Positions 56,422 to 64,000 of a DNA stretch of 64,000 nt are shown in pieces (position 1 is the stretch's first letter; each line of letters opens with the position of its first letter). The notes beneath the pieces are model-generated. The model searched no databases and had not been told where the DNA came from. It saw nothing but the letters and a program-made list of their open reading frames with translations. Origin of the DNA: Pseudoduganella violacea (GTDB taxonomy: Bacteria; Pseudomonadota; Gammaproteobacteria; Burkholderiales; Burkholderiaceae_D); the NCBI RefSeq assembly GCF_014191875.1, contig NZ_JACHXD010000003.1, positions 372,001 to 436,000 on the forward strand, in the 5' to 3' direction. The translations under genes were made by a program, and so were the position numbers.

Positions 56422-57281
56422 CGCGGCAGCACCGTCAACCCTCCTTGCAACAGCGGCCGGACGAGGATCTGGTACACGTCCATATCGAAGCGCGCTACGG
56501 GCAGATTGGCGCGCAGCGCGTCTTTCTGCGGCTCGGGGCCGAGGTAGCACCAGCGGTCCACGCGCTGCACCTGGCGCAGGCCATCCGACTCTTCCACGAT
56601 GCCGATCGCGCCTTCGTATGGCCAGCGCGCCAGACGCAAGGTCGCCAGCGCTTCGCGCAGGCGGGCGGCATGCGTCTCGGCACTCTCCTCGCCCGTGCAG
56701 GCGCCACGGCAACGCGCGATCTGGCGCGCGAAGCAGGAGCGGCCCTTGGCCACTTTTTCCAGACCCGTCACGGCGGGACACAGGCCGTGGCGTTCCACCA
56801 GTTCGCGCAAGGCTTCCAGCGCGGCGCGGCGGCTGCCGAACAGGCCATACAGACCGTCGGTGGTGGCGAAATCCACCTCATTGGCGAACACCACTTCGGG
56901 CGCCGGACCATCCAGGCTGAGGGAGCACATTTCGCGGAAGCGGCGCAGCTTCTGGTTGAACACCGGCTGATGCTGGCGCACCAGTTGCGCCTCGCGCAGC
57001 AGCGCGCCGATCTCGCCGCCGGTGCGTTCAAAGTCAATGAAGGCGGTGCGCGCCAGCATCTGCGACTCCTCCGCCGTGCGCAGATGGCTCAAGACGCGCA
57101 GGCGGATATTGATGCTCTTGCCGATGTAGATGGGCACGCCGTTCGCATCGCGGAAGAAGTACACGCCGGGCAGCGGCGGCAAGGCGTCGATGCAGTCGCG
57201 CGGAATATGGGCGGGATAGCTGAATTGGAGAATGGGATCGCTGCAAACCAGCAGGCCTACCGAATTGACATGGGTGCGCAT
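56418..57281 (-). CDS. cho: Cho, UvrC-like excinuclease nuclease
   Basis: A 287-residue protein with a GIY-YIG nuclease domain (PGVYFFRDANGVPIYIGKS, residues about 38-56) and the UvrC-like Cys block SCFARQIARCRGACTG near residue 185. Unlike UvrC it has no UvrBC domain and no C-terminal endonuclease, which is the Cho (YdjQ) layout. It makes the 3' incision in nucleotide excision repair as a UvrC backup. Start at 57281 is an ATG with weak context. Confidence 0.88.
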   Translation of the reverse strand: MRTHVNSVGLLVCSDPILQFSYPAHIPRDCIDALPPLPGVYFFRDANGVPIYIGKSINIRLRVLSHLRTAEESQMLARTAFIDFERTGGEIGALLREAQLVRQHQPVFNQKLRRFREMCSLSLDGPAPEVVFANEVDFATTDGLYGLFGSRRAALEALRELVERHGLCPAVTGLEKVAKGRSCFARQIARCRGACTGEESAETHAARLREALATLRLARWPYEGAIGIVEESDGLRQVQRVDRWCYLGPEPQKDALRANLPVARFDMDVYQILVRPLLQGGLTVLPR

Positions 57282-57328
57282 GGCGTCATGATAGCGCTAC
57301 AGTCCGCTTGTGGTACATTCACGCCTCC

Positions 57329-57826
57329 ATGAAATACCTCAGCGCCTATTCCGAACAGACCCGTAGCCAGGTCGAACAGCTGCTTACCCAGGATCGCCTG
57401 GGCGAAGTCCTGCTGAAACGTTATCCAAAATCCCACGATGTGCGCACCGACCGCGCCCTGTACGACTATGTGCAGGAGCTGAAGAGCGAGTATCTGCGCA
57501 ATGCGGACCCGATCAACAAGGTCGCTTTCGATAACAAGATCCACGTCATCAACCACGCCTTGGGACTGCATACCTCCATCTCGCGGGTCCAGGGCGGCAA
57601 GCTCAAAGCCAAGCACGAGATCCGCGTCGCCACCATGTTCAAAGACGTGCCGCTGGAATTCCTGCGCATGATCGCCGTGCACGAACTGGCCCACGTCAAG
57701 GAAAAGCAGCACGACAAGGCCTTCTACAAGCTGTGCACCTATATGGAACCGAACTACCACCAGTACGAATTCGACGTGCGCCTTTACCTGACTCAGCTCG
57801 ATCATTCCGGCCAGCGCTTGTGGTGA
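57329..57826 (+). CDS. YgjP-like metal-dependent hydrolase (DUF45/WLM type)
   Basis: A 165-residue soluble protein with the zinc motif HELAHVKEKQHDKAFY and the matching NKIHVINHALGL strand of the M48-like DUF45 family. Such proteins are predicted peptidases with no fixed substrate. The ATG at 57329 is taken over an in-frame one seven codons upstream because MKYLSAYSEQTR fits the family. Divergent from cho. Confidence 0.8.
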   Translation: MKYLSAYSEQTRSQVEQLLTQDRLGEVLLKRYPKSHDVRTDRALYDYVQELKSEYLRNADPINKVAFDNKIHVINHALGLHTSISRVQGGKLKAKHEIRVATMFKDVPLEFLRMIAVHELAHVKEKQHDKAFYKLCTYMEPNYHQYEFDVRLYLTQLDHSGQRLW

Positions 57827-57839
57827 CGGATTTACCTGA

Positions 57840-58613
57840 TTACGCAATCACCCTGCGCACGCAGCGCGCGTAACCTTCAAATTCGCGTTCAGTCTGATAC
57901 GCGACACCCGTGTCGAAGTCTTTGCACCAGGCCTCGTTTTCGAGGTCGCCGGCCTCGTTCGACCAGTACCAGTTAGGCCTGAACGCGTCTTTCAGCGTCG
58001 CATACAACAAGATCTGCTCGCGCCGTCCCGGCAGGCTGTGACCCTGGCTGCCGGCCCATGCCAAGGCGGTCTCCCATGACTGGTGTACCAGCTCGCCGGC
58101 CTGCAGCAGCAGGTGATAATCCGCGCCGCCTTGGCCGCCGAGGACCAGGCCGGCGTACCGTTCGCCTTGTTGCAAGAGGATGGGGGACGCGGCCGATGGC
58201 GCGATGTCGACCCGGCGCACAGCGCAGGCGCGGCCGGAGTAGGTTTTGCGGTAATTGTATTGGGTGCCATTGTCGAAGTCGTGGCTCCATGCCATGCGCG
58301 GCAGGATGGCGTCCGCTTCCGATGACCAATACCATTGCGCAGGAAAAGCCTGGCGCAGGTTGGCGTGCAACAGGGCCAGTTCGCGGCGCGTCGGCAGACA
58401 GGCCCCGCGCTGTTCGGCCCAGTCGAGCGCGGCTTGCCAGGGCACAGCATCGGCATCGCCGGGCAGAAGAAACAGCTGGTAGCCAGCCGCGCCCTCCTCG
58501 CCCGGCACAATGCCTGCGAAGCGTTCGCCGGCAACGGAGCCCGCATCGCCATCCTCAACGATATAACCGGCATTTTCCGATTCAGCTTTCCGGCGGTCGG
58601 GTAATTGAGACAT
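57840..58613 (-). CDS. Tandem DUF1566-like protein (C-type-lectin-like fold)
   Basis: A 257-residue protein made of two similar halves (about 28-134 and 142-256). Each starts GERFAGIV or GERYAGLV, then has LPTRREL or LPGRREQ, WYWSSEAD or WYWSNEAG, FDNGTQY or FDTGVAY, and ends CAVRR or CVRRV. DUF1566 domains occur in phage and surface proteins and usually come singly. No signal peptide is evident. No reverse transcriptase or template repeat is near, so diversity generation is not supported. Confidence 0.75.
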   Translation of the reverse strand: MSQLPDRRKAESENAGYIVEDGDAGSVAGERFAGIVPGEEGAAGYQLFLLPGDADAVPWQAALDWAEQRGACLPTRRELALLHANLRQAFPAQWYWSSEADAILPRMAWSHDFDNGTQYNYRKTYSGRACAVRRVDIAPSAASPILLQQGERYAGLVLGGQGGADYHLLLQAGELVHQSWETALAWAGSQGHSLPGRREQILLYATLKDAFRPNWYWSNEAGDLENEAWCKDFDTGVAYQTEREFEGYARCVRRVIA

Positions 58614-58701
58614 ATGTAAGCAAGAGTGGCGGTGCCGCCATTATGCCTGCAAGGGCCGCCGCGTGGAGTGATCGCCCCTTTCCTCGCGCAAAGTGGTCTT
58701 A

Positions 58702-58730
58702 TTGACAACTGAAAATTTACTAATTATCTT
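58702..58730 (+). promoter_or_regulatory. Strong sigma-70 promoter for the small exported protein
   Basis: A perfect TTGACA (58702-58707) and TATCTT (58725-58730) are 17 bases apart. The start would be near 58737, leaving about 120 bases of untranslated leader before the ATG at 58858. The spacing and -35 are near ideal. Confidence 0.7.
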
Positions 58731-58857
58731 ATGCTCGCGATGGCTTAATTCGGTAAAAAAGCTACTTTCGAGACATCGCTGCTATCGCTCCAAAGCTGTT
58801 TCACCTTGCTGCATAACATCACCAATTCATCATCATTCGATTCATAGGAGACAGACC

Positions 58858-59058
58858 ATGAAGAAAAGTATTGCTTTGGGTGTACTGATGGCCGGCGTCA
58901 TGCTGGGTGCTTTTGCCGCTGAAGAACGCTTCTACCAAATCCATATTTCGCAGAATGCTGGACCGTCATACTGCGGCGAAGTGTGGCCCGGCTCGCAATT
59001 CAACGGTGTCCGCCAGGGGAGTGGACCGTACTACTACATCGCCTGCATCAAATACTAA
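58858..59058 (+). CDS. Small exported protein of unknown function
   Basis: A 66-residue protein with a signal peptide (MKKSIALGVLMAGVMLGAFA, cleavage near AFAAE). The mature ~43 residues are EERFYQIHISQNAG then aromatic and Gly-rich, with two cysteines (in YCGEVWPGSQF and IACIKY) that could form a disulfide. GGAG lies ahead of the ATG, and a strong promoter lies about 120 bases upstream. I recognise no family. The size and cysteines recall secreted bacteriocin-like or protease-inhibitor peptides, but nothing supports that beyond shape. Confidence 0.7.
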   Translation: MKKSIALGVLMAGVMLGAFAAEERFYQIHISQNAGPSYCGEVWPGSQFNGVRQGSGPYYYIACIKY

Positions 59059-59067
59059 TCGGCAAGC

Positions 59068-59088
59068 CAGCCCGGCGCTGCCGGGCTG
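59068..59088 (+). terminator. Hairpin after the small exported protein
   Basis: CAGCCCGGC/GCCGGGCTG stem over a GCT loop, 10 bases past the stop. No T-run follows on the plus strand, so its strength is uncertain. Confidence 0.5.
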
Positions 59089-59274
59089 AACTCAGCTGCT
59101 GACGTTGCCTTAAATCCACATTACTTCAGAGAATTCTGACATACAGCAAGGCACTGACTATACTGGCGCCATACGCCCTTACCCCGCGTCTCCCTTTCCG
59201 TTCCGGCCAAATCCCTCGCCGACCATAAACATGGCGCCGCATCGCGCGCCGCACTATTACATCACGAGGGATAC

Positions 59275-60930
59275 ATGGACCGGTTTGGCATCCGCACCAC
59301 CTCTTTCAAATTCCGCATGACCGGCATGGTCGCCTGCTTTGCCTTTGCCGCTTCCGCCGGCGTGGCCACGATTGCCCTGGGTTTCGCCGAATCAGGCGTC
59401 AAAAATTTGCTGGGCGCGCAGGAAGTCTCCATGGTTGCCAGCGCCGCCGCCTACGTCGATCAGGATCTGGACGCCAAGCAGCAGCAGCTGAAAGCCGTCA
59501 CCGAGCGCCTGCCCCTGGGCGACGCGCCCACCGCGGCGCGCCTGCAGACGCTGATCGAGGAACATGGCTCGCTGCGCGACATTTTCTTCAACGTGACGGT
59601 TTTCGATATGAGCGGCAAGCTGGTCGCCAACCTGAATGACCGGCGCGCGGTGGGTAGCATCAGTGTGGCCTCGCGCCCCTTCTTCCGCGACACCGTGCGC
59701 CTGCGCGAAGGCGTGATTTCGGCGCCGTTCCAAAGCCTGCTGTCGAACAAGCCGGTGGTGGTGGTCACGGAACCGATCACCGACATGCACGGCCGCCTGC
59801 TGTACGTGATCGCCGGCGCCATCGACTTGCAGCGCCCCAGCTTCGCCGGCCAGATCGACGCCATGTATAACGGCACCACGGCCCACCTGTTCATCATGAG
59901 CAGCGAGGGTGTGGTGATCTACCATCCCGACCGCTCGCGCATCCTGAGCCGGGTGGACGCGAGCAGCAAGGCCTGGGGACCGGAATTGGCCCATGCGCTG
60001 AAAGCCAGCACCGGCTGGTCGGAGGGATCGAGCATCAACGGCCCCGCGCTGATCGCCACCGAAAAGCTGCGCAAAACAGAATGGATCATCGGCGCCGCCT
60101 ATCCGGTGCAGGAAGCCTTCGCGCCGCTGCTGTCCAGCCGCCATAAGGCGATGGCGGCAGCGGGCGTGGTCGCCGTGCTGGCCGCCCTGCTGGGCTGGTG
60201 GCTGACCTGGCGCATGCTGCGTCCCCTGAGTTTGCTGCGCAACCACGTCGCCCAGATCACGGCGGGCAACGAGAACATCGACGTCTTCAACGTCAAGACC
60301 CGCGACGAATTCGGGCAGCTCAGCCGCGCCTTCTACCGGCTGTCGATGCAGCGCCGCGCCGCCGAACACGATCTGCTGCGCATGGCCACCACCGACGCCC
60401 TGACCGGCGTGCATAACCGCCGCATGTTCGATGAAATCCTGCCGCAGGCGGTGGCGCGCGCCGGCCGCAACCGCAGCAATCTGGCGCTGGCCCTGCTCGA
60501 CGTGGACTACTTCAAGACCATCAACGACACCATGGGCCATGCCGCCGGCGACGCCGTGCTGGTCGAATTCGCGCGCCGCCTGCGCAGCAGCGTGCGTCTG
60601 ACCGACACGGTGGCGCGCCTGGCGGGCGACGAGTTTGTCATCATCTTCGAGCAGGTGGACGATACGGGAACGGTGTCCCAGCTGGGCGACAAAATTCTGG
60701 AAGCCATGCAGGCGCCCTTCCAGGTGGAGGGCAAAGCCCTGGTCGTCACCGCCAGCATCGGCATCGCCGTCACCACGCGCGCCGCCGCCGCGCCGCTGGA
60801 AATCCTGCGCGCCGCCGACCAGGCTCTGTACGGCGTCAAGGCCGCCGGCCGCAATGGCTTCGCCTTGAATACCGTGGGCCAGGAAAGAGTGGTCGCGATC
60901 GAACCGTCGCTGGAGGGACAGGCGGCGTAA
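59275..60930 (+). CDS. Membrane diguanylate cyclase with CHASE-like sensor, HAMP and GGDEF
   Basis: A 551-residue protein. Two TM helices (about 14-36 and 290-312) flank a periplasmic dCache/CHASE-like sensor, a HAMP follows (RDEFGQLSRAFYRLSMQRR), and a GGDEF domain fills the end. The active loop is ARLAGDEFVIIFE (AGDEF, a functional variant), and the product-inhibition site RLTD sits five residues ahead. It makes c-di-GMP in response to an external cue. Stand-alone; the neighbouring EAL-REC protein is a possible opponent. Confidence 0.92.
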   Translation: MDRFGIRTTSFKFRMTGMVACFAFAASAGVATIALGFAESGVKNLLGAQEVSMVASAAAYVDQDLDAKQQQLKAVTERLPLGDAPTAARLQTLIEEHGSLRDIFFNVTVFDMSGKLVANLNDRRAVGSISVASRPFFRDTVRLREGVISAPFQSLLSNKPVVVVTEPITDMHGRLLYVIAGAIDLQRPSFAGQIDAMYNGTTAHLFIMSSEGVVIYHPDRSRILSRVDASSKAWGPELAHALKASTGWSEGSSINGPALIATEKLRKTEWIIGAAYPVQEAFAPLLSSRHKAMAAAGVVAVLAALLGWWLTWRMLRPLSLLRNHVAQITAGNENIDVFNVKTRDEFGQLSRAFYRLSMQRRAAEHDLLRMATTDALTGVHNRRMFDEILPQAVARAGRNRSNLALALLDVDYFKTINDTMGHAAGDAVLVEFARRLRSSVRLTDTVARLAGDEFVIIFEQVDDTGTVSQLGDKILEAMQAPFQVEGKALVVTASIGIAVTTRAAAAPLEILRAADQALYGVKAAGRNGFALNTVGQERVVAIEPSLEGQAA

Positions 60931-60950
60931 ATCAGCTTTTGCGGCCCTGA

Positions 60951-61325
60951 TCAGCGCTGGAAGAAGGAGGCTTGCTGAAAGCGCAGGCCGGAGAGGATCT
61001 GCTCCACGCGTTCGGCGGACAGGGCGCCGATATAGCGGCCCAGGCGGGTTTTCTCCACGGCGGAGATTTGCGACACCAGCACGATGCTGGGCTTTTCCAA
61101 GCCGCCCTCGCCGACGTCGAGCAGTACATTGCCCGGTTCCTTGATGCGTTTCAGGTTGCTGCTCAAGGCGCAAACCACTACGCTGGCGATGCGTGAGCGG
61201 TTGAAGACATCGTCCTGCACCACGACATGCGGATGCGGAATGCCGGGAATCGCGCCACCCGTTTCGTCGGAGTCCAGCCAGTAGATGTCGCCACGGCGGA
61301 TCTCGCGGGCGGCGCCGGAACTCAT
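60951..61325 (-). CDS. MazF/PemK-family toxin-like protein, no cognate antitoxin seen
   Basis: A 124-residue PemK/MazF protein: EIRRGDIYWLDSDETGG at the start, PHVVVQDDVFNRSRIASVVV in the core, GGLEKPSIVLVSQISAVEK and RLGRYIGAL near the end. The family cleaves mRNA at specific short motifs. It overlaps the LOG gene end by four bases (ATGA), so it is coupled to that gene rather than to an antitoxin. No AbrB, RHH or Phd antitoxin gene lies next to it. Function as a toxin is therefore uncertain. Confidence 0.85.
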   Translation of the reverse strand: MSSGAAREIRRGDIYWLDSDETGGAIPGIPHPHVVVQDDVFNRSRIASVVVCALSSNLKRIKEPGNVLLDVGEGGLEKPSIVLVSQISAVEKTRLGRYIGALSAERVEQILSGLRFQQASFFQR

Positions 61326-61864
61326 TTGGACTTGAGCCGTTCCAGCAAGGCGCGCGGGTCGGTGTCGATCTGCATCAAGGCCGCGTGCTGGGGGCGCACG
61401 AAGCCCTGGCCGCGCGCGTGTTCGATGAAATCCACCAGGCGGTCGTAATAGCCGCTCATGTTCAGCAGGCCGACCGGCTTGCTGTGGATGCCGATCTGCG
61501 CCCAGGTCAGCATCTCGAACAGTTCTTCCAGCGTGCCCAGGCCGCCCGGCATGGCGATGAAGCCGTCCGACAGCTCGGCCATCATGGCTTTGCGCTCGTG
61601 CATATCCTTGACGATGAACTGGCGCGTCAGGCCGTTGTGGGCCACTTCGCGTTCCACCAGCTTGGTCGGGATCACGCCCGTCACCTCGCCGCCAAGGCGC
61701 AGCACTTCATCGGCGATGATGCCCATCAGGCCCACATTGCCGCCGCCGTAGACCAGGGACATATTCTGTTCCACCAGCGCCGCCGCCAGGGCGCGCGCGC
61801 CTTCGGCGTAAAGCGGGTCGGCGCCGGCATTGGCGCCGCAATACACACATACGGTCTTGATCAC
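61322..61864 (-). CDS. LOG family protein (cytokinin-activating-type phosphoribohydrolase/lysine decarboxylase-like)
   Basis: A 180-residue Rossmann-like protein of the TIGR00730 family. The nucleotide-binding motif is IAMPGGLGTLEELFEMLTWA (PGGxGTxxE). LOG proteins hydrolyse N6-modified AMP or related nucleoside monophosphates; the name lysine decarboxylase is a misannotation. It lies one base past the TetR stop and overlaps MazF, so it is the centre of a three-gene unit. Confidence 0.92.
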   Translation of the reverse strand: MIKTVCVYCGANAGADPLYAEGARALAAALVEQNMSLVYGGGNVGLMGIIADEVLRLGGEVTGVIPTKLVEREVAHNGLTRQFIVKDMHERKAMMAELSDGFIAMPGGLGTLEELFEMLTWAQIGIHSKPVGLLNMSGYYDRLVDFIEHARGQGFVRPQHAALMQIDTDPRALLERLKSK

Positions 61865-61865
61865 G

Positions 61866-62531
61866 TTATTTGAGTTTCTTCAGATATTCTTCGGAGAGCT
61901 TCTGGAACAGCACACTGGTTTCGCCGCGCAGATAAGGACCGATCTGCGACAAGACCTGATAACAGCCGCGTGCCAGGGCGTCGGCCATCGATTGCTGCTC
62001 GCTGTATTTGCGCGGATTGCGCACATATTCGTAGGACAGCCAATACGTCGCCACCACCACCATATTCGTGGCCATGGCCTCGATGGCGTTATCGCTCGCT
62101 TCCAGCGAATTCTCGCTGCGCAGGTCGAAGCACAGCTGCTTGGCGACCTTGATCTTGTGCGCCAGGATCTGCTTGAAGTGCAGTTCCAGCTTGCGGTTGC
62201 GCGAGAGCAGATCGTTCAGGTCGCGGTAGAAGAAGCGGTAGCGCCAGATCAGCTCAAACATCAGGTGCAGGTAGAGCCACACGTCTTCGATGTTCGAGCG
62301 CCGTCCGTCCGGCACTTGCAGGATGCGTTCGATCTCCGCTTCAAACTGCACGAAAATCGAATTGACGATATCGTCCTTGTTGCGGAAATGGTAGTAGAGA
62401 TTGCCGGGAGAGATATTCATCTCTTCGGCGATGACGGTGGTTGTTATATTCGGTTCGCCAAACTCATTGAACAGTCGCAGGGATAATTCCAGAATCCGTT
62501 CCCGAGTGCGGCGTGGCGCTTTTTGTAGCAT
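61866..62531 (-). CDS. TetR-family transcriptional regulator
   Basis: A 221-residue regulator. The N-terminal HTH is RRTRERILELSLRLFNEFGE, then TTVIAEEMNISPGNLYYHF. The C-terminal domain is all-helical with a RYRFFYRDLNDLLSRNRKLE block. This ligand domain recalls PhaD-type regulators, and a phasin gene lies directly upstream on the same strand. The stop is one base from the LOG start, so it is co-transcribed with LOG and MazF. The effector is unknown. Confidence 0.88.
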   Translation of the reverse strand: MLQKAPRRTRERILELSLRLFNEFGEPNITTTVIAEEMNISPGNLYYHFRNKDDIVNSIFVQFEAEIERILQVPDGRRSNIEDVWLYLHLMFELIWRYRFFYRDLNDLLSRNRKLELHFKQILAHKIKVAKQLCFDLRSENSLEASDNAIEAMATNMVVVATYWLSYEYVRNPRKYSEQQSMADALARGCYQVLSQIGPYLRGETSVLFQKLSEEYLKKLK

Positions 62532-62613
62532 AGCAGGCGTTCTCTATTATTTCTCCTGCAAGCATAACACCGATAGTGCCTATTCCAGAAGTTCCATTCC
62601 CCTTACCTTCTAT

Positions 62614-63120
62614 TTAAGCAGGCTTTTTACGGGATTTTGAAGTCTTGATAATGGCCTTTTCCGCTTTTTTAACGGCAGGCTTTTTGGCCGCAGCGGAGGT
62701 TTTAACGGCTTTGACGGCAAATTCTGCCACCGGCGCAGCCTTTGTCCTGCTTTTCTTCGGCGCGGGCGCGCCAGCCTTCAAGGCTTCAATCTGGCCGCTT
62801 AATTCTTCGACGCGCGCGATCAGGGCGTCGATATCCTTGCGCATCGGGACGCCGATGGAGATCAGGGCGCGCGTGACGCGCTCTTCGAAGATCTGCTCCA
62901 GCCGGTCCCAGGAACCGTCCGCATGCCGGCCCACGCCATCGGACACGCTGCTCATGGTGTCGCGCACTTCGGCGGCCGGCGCCTTGGCCGGCTCGCGGCT
63001 ACGCTTTTGCAGCTCGGCGAAAGCGCCAAGCCCAGCCTGCCAAACCTGCTGCGCCGAACGGCGCACGGCCTTGGCCATCTGCTCGTCGCTCATTACCGCC
63101 ACCTTCGCTTTTTTTACCAT
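62614..63120 (-). CDS. Phasin family protein with histone-like C-terminus (PhaF/PhaI-like)
   Basis: A 168-residue protein. The N-terminal ~110 residues are the phasin domain (VRRSAQQVWQAGLGAFAELQ, WDRLEQIFEERVTRALISIG, RKDIDALIARVEELSGQ). The rest is a Lys/Ala-rich tail (KKSRTKAAP, AAKKPAVKKAEK) that can bind DNA, as in PhaF. Phasins coat polyhydroxyalkanoate granules and link them to the nucleoid. No PHA synthase is in the window, so the association is inferred. Confidence 0.85.
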   Translation of the reverse strand: MVKKAKVAVMSDEQMAKAVRRSAQQVWQAGLGAFAELQKRSREPAKAPAAEVRDTMSSVSDGVGRHADGSWDRLEQIFEERVTRALISIGVPMRKDIDALIARVEELSGQIEALKAGAPAPKKSRTKAAPVAEFAVKAVKTSAAAKKPAVKKAEKAIIKTSKSRKKPA

Positions 63121-63234
63121 TTGCCGCCCCCGCTCTGTCTTGTGCCGAAGCCCATTTTAGTAAGCAAAACTAGAACGGGGCTTCTAATGCAAGCCACTAT
63201 GAGCGCTATTCATGCGCCCATGAGATCGGGTCAT

Positions 63235-64000
63235 TCAGGCCGCAACTTGCTGGCTGCTGCCATGCAACTGGCCGTGCAGGCGGAAGCCTTCGCGGATATT
63301 CTCGCGCAGCACCGCGCCCTTCCACGGCTTGGTGTAGAAGCGGTCGATGGCGCCGTGGTTGATGGCGGCCATGATCGGCGTCAGGTCGGCGTAGGCCGAG
63401 AGCATGATGCGGAAGGTGTCCGGCGCCAGGTTCTTGACGCGCTCCATGAACTCGGTGCCGCTCATCAAGGGCATGCACTGGTCGCACAGGATCACCTGCA
63501 CGCGGTGGCGCGCCAGGATGTCGAAGCCTTCGGCCGCCGTCTGCGCCGTCAGGATGCGGTAGCCGTCCTGCGACAGGAAGTCGCTCAGCACATCGAGCAT
63601 GAAGGCGTCGTCGTCCACGATCAGTAAGGTTTGCTGTTCGACGATGCTTTCGTCCACCGGCGCCTGCAGGTATTTGCCTTCGGTGATCATCAGCTCGAAT
63701 TCTTCTTCCGGCACCGGGCGGCTGAAATAATAGCCCTGCATCTCGTCGCAATCGTGGCGCCGCAGGTAGGACAGCTGGGCATCCTTTTCCACGCCTTCGG
63801 CGATCACTTTCAGCTTCATGCTGTGCGCCATATTGATGATGGCCAGCACGATGGCCGCGTCGTCGGGATTGCTGGTGACTTCGCGCACGAAGGCGATATC
63901 GATCTTGAGCTTGTCGATGGGGAAGCGCTTCAGATAGGCCAGCGAGGAATAGCCGGTGCCGAAATCGTCGATCGAAATCTTGATGCCGAGTGCCTTCAGG
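63235..64000 (-). CDS. EAL-domain phosphodiesterase with C-terminal receiver domain (5' end outside window)
   Basis: The frame runs out of the right edge, so the start is missing. The visible EAL part holds ISIDDFGTGYSSLAYL, LKIDIAFVREV and VIAEGVEKDAQL, the last being the conserved late Glu. The C-terminal REC domain follows: TLLIVDDDAFMLDVL, the phospho-accepting Asp in VQVILCDQCMPLMSGTEFM, and FYTKPWKGAVL with the conserved Lys. Most response regulators have REC at the N-terminus; a C-terminal REC after EAL is less usual. Likely degrades c-di-GMP. Confidence 0.9.
   Translation of the reverse strand, partial: LKALGIKISIDDFGTGYSSLAYLKRFPIDKLKIDIAFVREVTSNPDDAAIVLAIINMAHSMKLKVIAEGVEKDAQLSYLRRHDCDEMQGYYFSRPVPEEEFELMITEGKYLQAPVDESIVEQQTLLIVDDDAFMLDVLSDFLSQDGYRILTAQTAAEGFDILARHRVQVILCDQCMPLMSGTEFMERVKNLAPDTFRIMLSAYADLTPIMAAINHGAIDRFYTKPWKGAVLRENIREGFRLHGQLHGSSQQVAA

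Noticed and set aside
57840..58613. Diversity-generating retroelement target
   Set aside because: The fold type fits, but there is no reverse transcriptase, template repeat or adenine-rich variable region near it.

Overview
The window is a GC-rich, gene-dense stretch of a betaproteobacterial chromosome, most likely from the Oxalobacteraceae (Massilia/Duganella/Janthinobacterium group). This rests on gene content and order: divergent ftsK-lolA-rarA and trxB, a hemC-D-X-Y operon divergent from ppc, a betaproteobacterial-type primary sigma factor, ProQ-like and phasin proteins with Ala/Lys-rich tails, cydP ahead of cydAB, and a palindromic intergenic repeat present twice. No rRNA, tRNA, CRISPR array, prophage or complete insertion sequence was seen. 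The species is inferred, not proven.

Layout. 1-3.55 kb: purine salvage/catabolism (FCD-type GntR regulator, 8-oxoguanine deaminase, NCS2 permease). 3.9-4.25 kb: vapBC remnant with an internally deleted toxin. 4.35-6.97 kb: a MacB/FtsX-like double permease behind a near-perfect sigma-54 promoter and paired dyad sites. 7-13.2 kb: housekeeping genes rarA, lolA, ftsK, trxB and smr. 13.3-19.3 kb: TRIC-type channel, glnB, nadE, a GNAT-fold protein, ppa and a ParDE-like pair. 19.3-26.5 kb: hemCDXY and ppc. 26.5-32.8 kb: small redox and stress genes, including an ECF41 sigma factor whose probable target promoter lies directly downstream, panE, and an orphan histidine kinase with a degraded ATPase. 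32.8-38.4 kb: rpoD, a possible leader or small RNA, proQ-like plus exonuclease, and a MocR-type regulator. 38.5-44.1 kb: two multiheme cytochromes c, a secreted HExxH protein, a truncated RlmI-like gene, a DUF2807 protein and a copper-chaperone pair. 44.1-49.7 kb: peptidase, yaeQ, purU, oxidoreductase, KGG stress protein, an inositol-monophosphatase-like protein and an AraC regulator. 49.6-56.4 kb: molybdate uptake (modE-C-B-A with a ModE-like site) next to a GbsR/MarR regulator and cydP-A-B-X, including a cydX of only 51 codons. 56.4-64 kb: cho, a metallopeptidase, an internally duplicated DUF1566 protein, a 66-residue exported protein, a diguanylate cyclase, a TetR-LOG-MazF operon, a phasin and a partial EAL-REC protein.

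How the genes work together. Most of the window is core metabolism and envelope function. The accessory signal sits in small islands: three toxin-antitoxin loci (one broken, one intact, one toxin without an antitoxin), truncated or degenerate enzymes, and promoter-level signals (sigma-54, ECF41, ModE) that suggest regulation for otherwise ordinary genes. No large undescribed system is evident. The best leads are the sigma-54 efflux-type permease, the ECF41 unit, the TetR-LOG-MazF operon and the terminator-bearing stretch between rpoD and proQ.
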